Shown in pieces: positions 33,268 to 41,922 of a stretch of DNA of 64,000 nt. The translations under genes and the position numbers were made by a program. The DNA is from Desulfobacteraceae bacterium RAAP-1 (lineage in GTDB: Bacteria > Desulfobacterota > Desulfobacteria > Desulfobacterales > Desulfatirhabdiaceae): assembly GCA_001443525.1 (NCBI GenBank), contig LKPX01000008.1, positions 1 through 64,000 on the forward strand, read 5' to 3'. The first letter of the stretch is position 1; every line of letters starts with the position of its first letter. The notes beneath the pieces were generated by a model. It worked only from the letters and a program-made list of their open reading frames with translations, was not told where the DNA came from and did no database searches.

Positions 33268-36200
33268 TCAATTTTTGCAATTTGTCAGCGTCCGCTCCCC
33301 CAGATTGCCATACCGGTGGTAATTGTCACAGATACTCTGTTCCTGAACATATTGCAAAAGCTCGATACGGCCTTCCATGAACACCGGCGTACGGGCGATG
33401 TAAAATCCATTGCGGGCGGCGGCTTTCGCTACTTCGGCAGGAACCCTGTCCGGGTGCGCGTAACGGATTCGCTGAATCCGTGGTATCCACTGAATCAGCT
33501 CCGCATCTGTCTGGCGCAGGATGCGGATATCTTTCATCAGGTCCGCAGCGTCGCGGCTTTCCAGAAATTGCGTTACGGTGTTGTTCAGCGATGGCGGCAT
33601 ACTGATGACCGGCGTGCATTTGGCAACTTGGGCAGCGACCATGCGGGCCAGGCTCTCGAAAAGCGAATCGTCTTCATGAATGCGGATGACAACCGTTCCT
33701 ACAGGCAGAAATCGGACGATGTTGTCCTGCCCTCTTAAATGAAAATAGTCTTTTTCAGTCCGGAAATCCCGTTCCGCCCGGTACAGATAGCTCTGAATAG
33801 CCCGGATGGTTTTTTGGAGATCGGTTTCTATCCCAGGAAACAGATGTGCATCCAGTTTGCTCCGCCACCGCTGTGACAATCTCAGCAGTTCTGAATCGTT
33901 CTGTATAGCGCCGACGGGGGGTAGCGCCGTCTCATTAAAATTCATGAATTGGGATACATAATTGGGTCCGCCGGCCTTGATGCCGGAGCCAAGCGCAGAC
34001 TTTCCCATGCCGCCAAAAGGCTGACGCAGCACAATGGCGCCGGTGGTGCCCCGGTTGATGTACAGATTACCCGCTCTGATCCGGTGTTTCCACAGGGTCT
34101 GTTCCCGTACGTCAAGGCTTTCAAGGCCGGATGTCAGACCATAGCCTGTCTGGTTGACCATAGCGATGGCTTCGTCGAGATTTCGGGCGCGCATCACAGC
34201 CAGAAGCGGCCCGAAGAATTCCGTCATGTGTGTATAGCTTCCGGGGGCAACATCCCACTTGATTCCTGGAGTCCACAGCCTGGGGTTGTTGCCGATGTTT
34301 CGTGGCTTCAGCGCCCAGGATTCACCGGATTCCAGAGTCGTCAGGCTCCGCAGCAAATCTCCGGATGGCGGCTGAATCAGCGGTCCCATCCGGTTTTCAA
34401 ACGCCCACGCAGATCCAACGGCCATGCTCTGGACAGCATCCACCAGTTGTTTTTTGAAGGCGTCATTGTCATACACCTCGGCTTCAAGGATCAGCAGGGA
34501 TGTCGCCGAGCATTTTTGACCGCAATGCCCGAACGCCGATTGAATGACGTTTTTAATGGCCTGATCCCGGTCGCTCATGGCCGTGACGATGGTGGCGTTT
34601 TTCCCGCCGGTCTCTGCAGCCAGGAAAATTCCGGGACGTTCCTGCAATATCCGCATTCCGGTATCGGTGCCGCCGGTCAGAATGATATAATCAACGTCCG
34701 GATGCCGGGTCAGCGCCGCGCCAGTGGAAGCGCCCGCACAGGGAGCCATCTGGAGCGTATTTTTCGATATTCCAGCTCTCCAGAAACACTGGCACAGTTC
34801 CCAGGCCACCTGTACGGCGGCGGACGCGGGTTTGAAAATGACGGTGTTGCCGGCAGCCAGGCTGGCCAATATTCCGCCGCAGGGAATGGCGATCGGAAAA
34901 TTCCACGGAGAGATCACCAGCCCCACGCCTTTTCCTGAACAGCGGATATGCGGCATGTCGCTGAAAGCTCTGACCGAATGTGGATAGAACTCGGCAAAGT
35001 CGATGGCTTCGGAGACTTCCACGTCACTTTCCGAAAATACCTTTCCGGTATTGGCAGCAGCGGCGCCGATGAGATCCGCACGCGCCTTGCGGAGTTCAGC
35101 GGCAACGCGGGATAGAATTTCGTGACGCTCATCCAGGGATTTTTGACGCCAGCGGTCGGGATCACTTGCGGCAATGGAAACCGCCTGCTGAATATCCGCA
35201 TCACCGGCCATCGCATATCGGGCGGTTTGTAAAGGCTCTTCGGATTCCGTCAATTGTGAAAGATCCAGGCAGTCGCCCGTTGGACGTCCTTCTCGGATTT
35301 CCTGAGCACCGACAACCACCGGAATGAAATCCGGCGCATTCCCTTGATTTTTTTTCCATTTTTTTCGGATGGATTCCGCCCATATCCGGTTGGGCTTTAA
35401 TGACCAGTCCGTATCCGGCTCGTTGACGAATTCATGGGTATAAAACGTTCCGATCTGTTCCGGAAATGTTTCCGTCATGCGGTTTTGGAATCGTCTGGGA
35501 GTGCTGGATACGTGGCGTCGATGATGATATGAGGCGAGGAACTGGTTTTTTAAAAATTCCCAGGCCGGTGAACCGGTTTTCAGGTTAAATGAATGCCGGA
35601 GAAAATTTTCTTCGGCGGTGTTTTCGTCGAGTCTGCGAACCAGATATCCGATGGCGTTGATGAACTGCTCCCGAGTTGCCACAGGCGCATACAGGAGCAC
35701 ATCGCCGGTGGATTCGTGAACCGCCCGCTGCACATGATCCGCCATACCCTCAAGCATTTCAAATGTTACCAGATCGCTGACGCCGAGCTGTCCGGCAAGC
35801 GTGAACGCATATGCCACCTCGAAGAGATTGTGAGATGCAATTCCTAAACGCACGGCCTGAATATTTTCCGGCTTCATGCCGAAATCCACCATGCGTTTGT
35901 AGTTGGCGTCCACGTCCAGCTTGGTGTCGTAAGGCGCCAGCGGCCAGTTGTGGATCGCTGATTCGACCAGCTCCATTTCCATGTTGGCGCCCTTGACGAT
36001 GCGTATTTTGATAGCCGCACCGCCGTTTTCCACCCGTTTTCGGGCCCATTCCGTCAGCTCGATCTGGATGTTGGAAGAATCCGGTAAATATGCCTGAAGC
36101 ACAATGCCGGCGGCGTGCATTTTAAATTCCGGCGTATCCAGTGTCTGTGTAAACGCCGCACGGGTGATATCCAGATCTCGATATTCCTCCATATCCAGAT

Positions 36201-36891
36201 TGACGAATTTGGGCGTCTGACTCCCGTCTCTTCGGGTATAATAATGGTTTTGAGCCGCCCGGTACAGCACCGCAAGACGCTGTTTTAAAATTTCCACGGA
36301 ATGTTCAAACGCCAGCGATGATATCTGAGAATAAATTGTTGAAATTTTAACCGAAATATATTCTATTTCCGGATTTTTCAGATCCTCGACATACATCTTC
36401 AGGCGATAATCCGCTTCAGCTTCACCCAGTACCGCTTCACCCAGGTGATTCAGATTCATGCGGACGCCTTCGGCTCTGCGTTTCTGCAAATGTGCATGAA
36501 GAATGTCCGGTTCACCGGCAATGATGGACTGGCTGCTGTCCGAACGCATTTTTTCGATGATTCTGGGAACCGATATCCTGGGAATATGTCTGCCTACGGC
36601 CAGAAACAGGCGCATCAGCAGTGTTTCCTTTGGCGTGAAAAAGCGGGGAATGCCGTAATGGCGCATCAGGCTGTTGATCTGATCCGCCACGCGGGCGTCA
36701 TTGCCGGAGCGAAAGCTCTGATCCATCATCTGGGTTAAAATCACCTTGTCCATAGGACTGCTGAGCAGGCGCATCATCATTTCCTGAAGCGAACGCTCCT
36801 TGTCGTTCAGGAGTTCGTTGGCGCGGTTCTGCCAGGATTCCGCCAGGTGTATCACCTCGCCGGAAACGACATCGGAAATTCGGGTATTCAT
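33268..36891 (-). CDS. putA: Bifunctional proline dehydrogenase / glutamate-semialdehyde dehydrogenase
   Basis: A 1207-residue enzyme that oxidises proline to glutamate in two steps. The FAD-dependent PRODH barrel spans about 120-470 (IRIVKGANMEMELVESAI, VRLGIASHNLFEVAYAF, LEGMADHVQRAV, and the substrate motif YLVRRLDENT). The aldehyde dehydrogenase spans about 540-1040 (VISPWNFPIAIPCGGILASLAAGN, LAAETGGKNATIV with the base Glu, FGHCGQKCSATS with the catalytic Cys near 794). A C-terminal domain (about 1050-1207) follows. There is no ribbon-helix-helix DNA-binding domain, so it is not self-regulating like E. coli PutA. GGAGG lies upstream and the start overlaps the gntR stop. Confidence 0.95.
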   Translation of the reverse strand: MNTRISDVVSGEVIHLAESWQNRANELLNDKERSLQEMMMRLLSSPMDKVILTQMMDQSFRSGNDARVADQINSLMRHYGIPRFFTPKETLLMRLFLAVGRHIPRISVPRIIEKMRSDSSQSIIAGEPDILHAHLQKRRAEGVRMNLNHLGEAVLGEAEADYRLKMYVEDLKNPEIEYISVKISTIYSQISSLAFEHSVEILKQRLAVLYRAAQNHYYTRRDGSQTPKFVNLDMEEYRDLDITRAAFTQTLDTPEFKMHAAGIVLQAYLPDSSNIQIELTEWARKRVENGGAAIKIRIVKGANMEMELVESAIHNWPLAPYDTKLDVDANYKRMVDFGMKPENIQAVRLGIASHNLFEVAYAFTLAGQLGVSDLVTFEMLEGMADHVQRAVHESTGDVLLYAPVATREQFINAIGYLVRRLDENTAEENFLRHSFNLKTGSPAWEFLKNQFLASYHHRRHVSSTPRRFQNRMTETFPEQIGTFYTHEFVNEPDTDWSLKPNRIWAESIRKKWKKNQGNAPDFIPVVVGAQEIREGRPTGDCLDLSQLTESEEPLQTARYAMAGDADIQQAVSIAASDPDRWRQKSLDERHEILSRVAAELRKARADLIGAAAANTGKVFSESDVEVSEAIDFAEFYPHSVRAFSDMPHIRCSGKGVGLVISPWNFPIAIPCGGILASLAAGNTVIFKPASAAVQVAWELCQCFWRAGISKNTLQMAPCAGASTGAALTRHPDVDYIILTGGTDTGMRILQERPGIFLAAETGGKNATIVTAMSDRDQAIKNVIQSAFGHCGQKCSATSLLILEAEVYDNDAFKKQLVDAVQSMAVGSAWAFENRMGPLIQPPSGDLLRSLTTLESGESWALKPRNIGNNPRLWTPGIKWDVAPGSYTHMTEFFGPLLAVMRARNLDEAIAMVNQTGYGLTSGLESLDVREQTLWKHRIRAGNLYINRGTTGAIVLRQPFGGMGKSALGSGIKAGGPNYVSQFMNFNETALPPVGAIQNDSELLRLSQRWRSKLDAHLFPGIETDLQKTIRAIQSYLYRAERDFRTEKDYFHLRGQDNIVRFLPVGTVVIRIHEDDSLFESLARMVAAQVAKCTPVISMPPSLNNTVTQFLESRDAADLMKDIRILRQTDAELIQWIPRIQRIRYAHPDRVPAEVAKAAARNGFYIARTPVFMEGRIELLQYVQEQSICDNYHRYGNLGERTLTNCKN

Positions 36892-37628
36892 ATTGAAATG
36901 CCTCCATGAGTATCAAGTTGTTTTCTTTGCATCATATAGCGATTGAAATGCTGAACATGCAGCCGCGCCAGACGCCGGGCGTTTTTGTCGTCTCCGGTTT
37001 CAACGGCATGAACGATGTTGCAGAGATCGCGGTAATTTTCTTCGATAACGTGCGGCTCCCGGGGAAGAAAGCTCTCAAAATACGGGTGAATATTTTCATG
37101 AACGGTTTGCAGGATGGAAATATAGATGGGATTTCGGGATATCCGGGCCAGCGACTGATGAATATGCTCATCCACTTTGATAAAGGCGTCCTGACTGTCG
37201 AGACCTTTTTCTTTGTGTTCGAGGGCTTGCGCCAGCAGCGACTTAAGCAGCGTAATGTCCTCCGGCGTAGCCCTTTCCGCCGCAAGCGCCACCACGCTGC
37301 CTTCAACGCCTTCTCTGAATTCCGCCAGATGTTCCAGAGACACCTGCTGAAACCGGATCAACTGCGCCAGGTTTTCACTGATTTTCTCTGTGGTGACGCC
37401 TTTGACGACCGCTCCGCCATTGACGCCCAATCGAATTTCAATCAGCCCTTTTTGCTCCAGAACGCGGAGTGCTTCCCGGAGAGTGCCTCGGCTGATTTCA
37501 AAACGCTCTCTCAGCTCTCTTTCAGGCGGCAGGATATCGCCGACCTTGAGTTTGCCATCCAGAATAGCGGCTTCGATCTGATCCACAACGTCTTGAAATA
37601 TTCTGTTCTTGCGGACTTTCTGGAACAT
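36888..37628 (-). CDS. GntR-family (FadR subfamily) repressor of putA
   Basis: A 246-residue regulator. The winged helix lies at about 8-75 (FQDVVDQIEAAILDGKLKVGDILPPERELRERFEISRGTLREALRVLEQKGLIEIRLG). The FCD ligand-binding domain (about 90-225) has metal-binding His/Asp positions in EHLAEFREGVEG, FIKVDEHIHQSLA, and LCNIVHAVETGD. It is the first gene of the gntR-putA operon, and the two overlap by four bases. A palindrome, AATGGT-TAG-ACCATT, 46 bases upstream fits the operator half-sites of this subfamily, so it probably represses its own operon until proline or a product binds (inference). Confidence 0.92.
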   Translation of the reverse strand: MFQKVRKNRIFQDVVDQIEAAILDGKLKVGDILPPERELRERFEISRGTLREALRVLEQKGLIEIRLGVNGGAVVKGVTTEKISENLAQLIRFQQVSLEHLAEFREGVEGSVVALAAERATPEDITLLKSLLAQALEHKEKGLDSQDAFIKVDEHIHQSLARISRNPIYISILQTVHENIHPYFESFLPREPHVIEENYRDLCNIVHAVETGDDKNARRLARLHVQHFNRYMMQRKQLDTHGGISI

Positions 37629-37673
37629 GACTGCGTATATCCTTCAATAACGGATGAAAAATTATATTATCAT

Positions 37674-37688
37674 AATGGTTAGACCATT
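37674..37688. promoter_or_regulatory. Probable operator of the GntR regulator
   Basis: AATGGTTAGACCATT is a perfect palindrome with a 3-base centre. It keeps the TGGT-N3-ACCA core used by FadR/PdhR/LldR-type regulators and lies in the promoter region of gntR-putA. Confidence 0.75.
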
Positions 37689-37793
37689 TATATCGAAGAT
37701 GGTTTCTTTGGGTCAAGAGAAAAATGTGTTCTCCGATTTTCCACAATGGATACCTTCGTAACAAGCTGAATTTAAGACTTATTAATAAAATAT

Positions 37794-37874
37794 TCGCAGG
37801 CAAGGCGCGCAAATGCGGTGCGCTGCAATGACAAAGGATGCGGCGCAACATGCGAATTTTTTACGAGGTCATCA
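37794..37874 (-). repeat. Dispersed intergenic repeat, copy G (internally shortened)
   Basis: It reads CAGGCAAGGCGCGCAAA, then skips most of the central hairpin (only GCGGTGCGCTGC remains), and ends TTTTTTACGAGGTCATCA. It lies in the 5' region of the DUF4143 ATPase gene. Confidence 0.8.
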
Positions 37875-37897
37875 CAATTCAAGGATTGAAAAATCGA

Positions 37898-37940
37898 AAT
37901 TTATGGATCATAATTCCATAAATTCATGGAAATTTATGGA
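37898..37940. repeat. Three AATTTATGGA boxes upstream of the DUF4143 ATPase
   Basis: AATTTATGGA (37898-37907) is followed after 7 bases by its exact inverted copy TCCATAAATT (37915-37924). A third direct copy lies at 37931-37940, touching the GGAG ribosome site. The spacing suggests an operator that could block translation or transcription starts. Confidence 0.75.
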
Positions 37941-37946
37941 GTTTTA

Positions 37947-39080
37947 ATGACAATATTTATCGATCGGGCTGTAAAAATAGAGTCTTCTATCGTTCCAGGA
38001 AAGGCGTTGATCATCTTCGGCCCTCGCAGGGCCGGGAAAACGACTCTTCTCAAATCGTATCTGGCGTCTTGTGGGCTGCGCTTCCGCCTTGAAACGGGAG
38101 ATGATATCCGAATTCGCCACCTGCTTGGGTCGGGTGACCTGAAACAGATTGTCTCGTTTGCAGAGGGGTTTGATCTGGTGGCTATTGACGAGGCGCAGGA
38201 AATCGCCGGTATCGGTATGGGGCTGAAGATACTGATCGACCATGTTCCCAATCTGCGGCTTGTCGCCACCGGTTCTTCGTCTTTTGATTTGGCAGGGGTG
38301 ATCGGAGAGCCGCTTACTGGGCGAAAGCGAACCCTTACCCTTTTCCCTGTCGGCCAGATGGAGTTAAAACAAAATTTAAACAGTTACGATTTGCGAGAGC
38401 GCCTGGAGGAATTCCTGATCTACGGATCATATCCTGAAATTGTTATGGCCGAGGGAAGAAAGGAAAAAATCGAACTGCTGGAAGAACTTGCCGGTTCCTA
38501 TCTGCTGAAAGACGTACTGGCGCTGGAGCGTATCCGTTCGTCACGCACATTGGTCGATCTCTTGAAACTGATCGCTTTCCAGGTAGGCAGTGAAGTATCG
38601 TTGAATGAACTGGCCACTCAGGTGAAGCTCGATATTAAAACAATCGGCCGGTATCTGGATATCCTGGAAAAAGCTTTTGTCATTATTCGGGTGGGAGGCT
38701 TCAGTCGCAATCTGCGCAGCGAAGTGACCCGCAAGGCAAAATATTATTTTCTGGACAATGGGGTGCGCAATGCCGTTATCGGCAATTACAACCTGCTTAA
38801 CTCACGGAATGATATCGGCGCGCTGTGGGAGAACTTCGTAATTACGGAGCGTTTTAAGAAGCGATCATACACAGGGATATACGGGACCTTCCACTTCTGG
38901 CGTACCTATGACGGCAAAGAGATCGATTATGTGGAAGAACGCGACGGCGGACTGTTTGGTTTCGAGTGCAAGTGGTCTTCAAAACAGCACGTCAAACCGC
39001 CGAAGAAATGGCAGGAATTATATCCAGGAGCGGCATTTGAACAGATCACGCCCAATAATTATCTTGATTTTGTGGGATAG
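37947..39080 (+). CDS. P-loop ATPase of the AAA_14/DUF4143 family
   Basis: A 377-residue protein. The ATG at 37947 was chosen because GGAG lies five bases upstream, inside the third AATTTATGGA box. The Walker A motif is IIFGPRRAGKTTLL (about 27-40), Walker B is LVAIDEAQEIAG, and sensor 1 is LVATGSSSFDLAG. The DUF4143 half contains SLNELATQVKLDIKTIGRYLDILEKAF and a PD-(D/E)XK-like end, KEIDYVEERDGGLFGFECKW. These genes are common, patchily distributed, and of unknown role. It is flanked by a dispersed repeat upstream and ends one base before the stop of recD2 on the other strand. Confidence 0.88.
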   Translation: MTIFIDRAVKIESSIVPGKALIIFGPRRAGKTTLLKSYLASCGLRFRLETGDDIRIRHLLGSGDLKQIVSFAEGFDLVAIDEAQEIAGIGMGLKILIDHVPNLRLVATGSSSFDLAGVIGEPLTGRKRTLTLFPVGQMELKQNLNSYDLRERLEEFLIYGSYPEIVMAEGRKEKIELLEELAGSYLLKDVLALERIRSSRTLVDLLKLIAFQVGSEVSLNELATQVKLDIKTIGRYLDILEKAFVIIRVGGFSRNLRSEVTRKAKYYFLDNGVRNAVIGNYNLLNSRNDIGALWENFVITERFKKRSYTGIYGTFHFWRTYDGKEIDYVEERDGGLFGFECKWSSKQHVKPPKKWQELYPGAAFEQITPNNYLDFVG

Positions 39081-39081
39081 A

Positions 39082-41247
39082 TTACCGTGCCAGGCGTTCT
39101 TTCAGCAGGGTAAAGCGTTTTTCGGTCTTGTTGTTGTGAACGCCAATTTGCAGTGCTCTGACGGCGCCGATCATGACCACGAGCTTTCGGCCGCGTGTGA
39201 CAGCCGTATAGATCAGGTTGCGCTGGAGCAGCATGTAGTGCTGCGTCAGAATCGGAAGAACTATGGCCGGATATTCCGAGCCCTGGGATTTGTGAACCGA
39301 TACGGCATACGCCAGGGTGATTTCGTCCAGATCTGTAAATTCGTAATGAACTTCACGGCCGTCGAAACCGATGCACACCTTTTGTTCATCCGGGTCGATG
39401 GACAGGATCCTTCCGATATCACCGTTAAATACTTCCCGGTCATAATCGTTTCGAATCTGCATGACCTTGTCATGTACACAGAACGTTCTGCCGCCGCGGA
39501 CAACCCCTTCCTGAACGGGATTGAGCGCTTTCTGGAGCGCTGTGTTCAGATTACCCGCCCCCACCGTTCCCCGGTGCATGGGCGTCAGCACCTGAATATC
39601 ATCCACCGGATCCAGACCGAACCGGGCGGGGATCCGGTCTTTTACCAGACGCAGAATCGTATCTAACACCCTGTCCGGGTCTTCCTGCTCGATAAAATAA
39701 AAATCCGATAATGGTGCGCTGGATTTCAGAAAGGGCATTTGCCCGCGATTGATCCGGTGTGCGTTAACGATGATCTGGCTGGTGCTTGCCTGCCGGAAAA
39801 TTTCATTGAGCGCTACCACCGGTGCAATGTCGGACGCAATGATATCCGACAGCACGGATCCGGCGCCGACGGATGGAAGCTGGTGGATATCGCCGACCAG
39901 AATGAGAGTGGCTTCCGGCGGCACGGCTTTCAGCAGATGGTGCATCAGCACCGTATCCAGCATGGACGCTTCATCCACAATCAGGACATCGCATTCCAGC
40001 GGATTTTTGTCATCCTTCTGAAATCCGCCTTTTTTAAAACTGTAGGAGAGCAGGCGATGAATGGTTTTAGCTTCACACCCTGTGGCTTCGCTCATCCGCT
40101 TGGCGGCCCTTCCTGTGGGGGCTGCCAGCAGAATCCGGGCGTTGACCTGTGAAAAAATCTGGATGACTGCCGCAATAATCGTGGTTTTTCCGGTGCCAGG
40201 CCCTCCGGTAATCACCATAACCTTATTTTCGATGGCGCAGCGGACAGCCGCGACCTGATTTTCAGCCAGTTCGATACCGATTTGCTGTTGCGCCCATTTT
40301 ATAGCAGCGTCGGCATGGATGTTCCGAATCTGTTTGGGAATTTGAAGGAGGCGATGAATGCGGACGGCGATCAGGGATTCACAGACGTGAAATTTCTCAA
40401 GAAACACATACGATGTCTTATCCTCACTGGTTTCAATAACCACACGGCGTTCTTCGGCAATGGTTTTCAGCGCCGTATCGACAAGGGATGATGGAATCTC
40501 GAGCAGTTCACGGCATTTTTCAATCAGCCCGTCTTTGGGATAGCAAACATGACCGTCATCGCTGAGACCATGCAGGACATATAAGATTCCCGCCTGCGCC
40601 CGAAATTCGGATTCTCTGGCAAAGCCCAGCTTCTCTGCAATCTTGTCTGCCGTAATAAAGCCAATGCCCCAGATATCTGTGGCCAGCCGATAGGGATTTT
40701 CCTGAACGATGGCAATGGCGTCCTTGCCGTAATGCCGGAATATCTTGACAGCGTATCCGGAATGCACCCCATGAGACTGAAGGAAAAGCATGACATCGCG
40801 GATTTCTTTCTGCTCTTCCCACGCCTGTCTGATCATGGAAACCCGGCGAGGGCCGATGCCGTCAATTTGCGTCAGCTTCTCGGTATCGGTTTCGATGACA
40901 TCGAGAGTCGCTTTCCCGAAATATCCGACAATACGTTCCGCAATTTTAGGGCCTATGCCCCTGATCAGGCCGGAGCTCAGATATTTCCGGATACCATTGA
41001 CACTGGCAGGGACCTTGCTTTTGTAATGAACGACGCGGAACTGCTCGCCGAATTTGGGATGATGCACCCATTCTCCCCGAAGCTCAACAGTTTCTCCGGG
41101 AACCGGGGAAGTAAAATTGCCCACAGCGGAAACCAGATCGGGATAGCCATACACCTTGACTTTAGCAATGGTATAGCCGTTTTCTTCATTGGTGAAGGTG
41201 ATACGTTCAATCTGACCGGAAATTTCCACTAAGGGTGCCGACGTCAT
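39082..41247 (-). CDS. recD2: RecD2-type ATP-dependent DNA helicase
   Basis: A 721-residue superfamily 1B helicase. An N-terminal OB-like region (about 1-85) is followed by helix-hairpin-helix elements (SGLIRGIGPKIAERIVGYFG, LTQIDGIGPRRVSMIRQ). Motor domains begin near residue 335: Walker A ITGGPGTGKTTII, DEASMLDTVLMHHLL, LVGDIHQLPSVGAGSVLSD. The C-terminal SH3-like and motif VI parts follow (TLAYAVSVHKSQGSEYPAIVLP, NLIYTAVTRGRKLVVMIG). This is RecD2, which acts without RecBC. It is alone, with GGAG near its ATG. Confidence 0.94.
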   Translation of the reverse strand: MTSAPLVEISGQIERITFTNEENGYTIAKVKVYGYPDLVSAVGNFTSPVPGETVELRGEWVHHPKFGEQFRVVHYKSKVPASVNGIRKYLSSGLIRGIGPKIAERIVGYFGKATLDVIETDTEKLTQIDGIGPRRVSMIRQAWEEQKEIRDVMLFLQSHGVHSGYAVKIFRHYGKDAIAIVQENPYRLATDIWGIGFITADKIAEKLGFARESEFRAQAGILYVLHGLSDDGHVCYPKDGLIEKCRELLEIPSSLVDTALKTIAEERRVVIETSEDKTSYVFLEKFHVCESLIAVRIHRLLQIPKQIRNIHADAAIKWAQQQIGIELAENQVAAVRCAIENKVMVITGGPGTGKTTIIAAVIQIFSQVNARILLAAPTGRAAKRMSEATGCEAKTIHRLLSYSFKKGGFQKDDKNPLECDVLIVDEASMLDTVLMHHLLKAVPPEATLILVGDIHQLPSVGAGSVLSDIIASDIAPVVALNEIFRQASTSQIIVNAHRINRGQMPFLKSSAPLSDFYFIEQEDPDRVLDTILRLVKDRIPARFGLDPVDDIQVLTPMHRGTVGAGNLNTALQKALNPVQEGVVRGGRTFCVHDKVMQIRNDYDREVFNGDIGRILSIDPDEQKVCIGFDGREVHYEFTDLDEITLAYAVSVHKSQGSEYPAIVLPILTQHYMLLQRNLIYTAVTRGRKLVVMIGAVRALQIGVHNNKTEKRFTLLKERLAR

Positions 41248-41290
41248 GGCGCTCCGTATCCATCGCTTTTAAGGTAAAGCGATATCCAAC

Positions 41291-41342
41291 AAAAAAGGCA
41301 TCTTTCCCGATTTTGAGAAAAATGCCTTTTTAGAAGCAGTTA
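41291..41342 (-). terminator. Terminator of the cold-shock gene
   Basis: AAAAAGGCAT and ATGCCTTTTT form a 10-base stem over a long loop, with flanking A/T runs. It lies just past the csp stop on the minus strand. Confidence 0.75.
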
Positions 41343-41352
41343 CTGTATGAAA

Positions 41353-41553
41353 TTAAAGTTTAACAACGTTTTTTGCAGCAGGTCCCCGGCTTCCTTTTTC
41401 GACATCAAACGTGACCCGATCACCCTCGGCTAAGGTTTTAAACCCCTCCATCTTGATGGCTGAGTGATGGACAAATACGTCTCCGCCCTCTTCCTGCTCA
41501 ATGAATCCAAACCCCTTCTTATCACTGAACCATTTTACAATTCCTTTTGCCAA
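41353..41553 (-). CDS. Cold-shock protein
   Basis: A 66-residue CspA-family nucleic-acid-binding protein starting with TTG. AGGGAGG lies eight bases upstream. The family sequence begins at once with [32 protein letters not shown], which includes RNP1 and RNP2. The frame remains open further upstream but without family similarity, so the longer start is rejected. A promoter at 41692-41721 would give a leader of about 130 bases, as is common for cold-shock genes. Confidence 0.94.
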   Translation of the reverse strand: MAKGIVKWFSDKKGFGFIEQEEGGDVFVHHSAIKMEGFKTLAEGDRVTFDVEKGSRGPAAKNVVKL

Positions 41554-41691
41554 AACAAGAACCTCCCTTAAAAAAATGTTATTCGGGCCCCTGGATTTCA
41601 AATCGGGTTCAGTTCTGATCTTTGTTTTGACCTAAAAAACCGATATACTGGCCCTCTGAACCGAAATAAAAGCCGGGAAAATATATTTGTA

Positions 41692-41721
41692 ATTGTAACT
41701 TATGCAATAATGGAAGGTCAA
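41692..41721 (-). promoter_or_regulatory. Sigma70-type promoter for the cold-shock gene
   Basis: On the minus strand TTGACC and TACAAT are separated by 18 bases. The expected start is near 41685. Nothing else is seen between here and the repeat at 41841. Confidence 0.5.
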
Positions 41722-41840
41722 GCAAAAAAATGACGGCATTACGGACGGTAGAATCACATACGGGAATTATGAGGGGAGGTTGGAGGATGGGAAGAAAATG
41801 GCGTGCAAAATGGTGCTCTTTGCAGTGTCAGCGATGAACA

Positions 41841-41921
41841 GAGGCTTCGTAAAATGCGTTTGCGCCGCATAAGCGCTTTTTACGAAGCCATCTGAAAAAT
41901 CGATTTGTGACAAGACGATCA
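41841..41921 (+). repeat. Dispersed intergenic repeat, minimal hairpin copy H
   Basis: GGCTTCGTAAAA (41843-41854) pairs with TTTTTACGAAGCC (41877-41889), leaving only a short TGCG...CGC middle. The outer end is decayed to GACAAGACGATCAA, two bases from the PpiC stop. In this form the element could serve as a terminator for the ppiC gene. Confidence 0.75.
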
Positions 41922-41922
41922 A

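Noticed and set aside
37926-37946. Upstream ATG (37926) as the start of the DUF4143 ATPase
   Set aside because: The ATG at 37947 has GGAG at ideal spacing. The upstream ATG lies within the repeated boxes and has no site.
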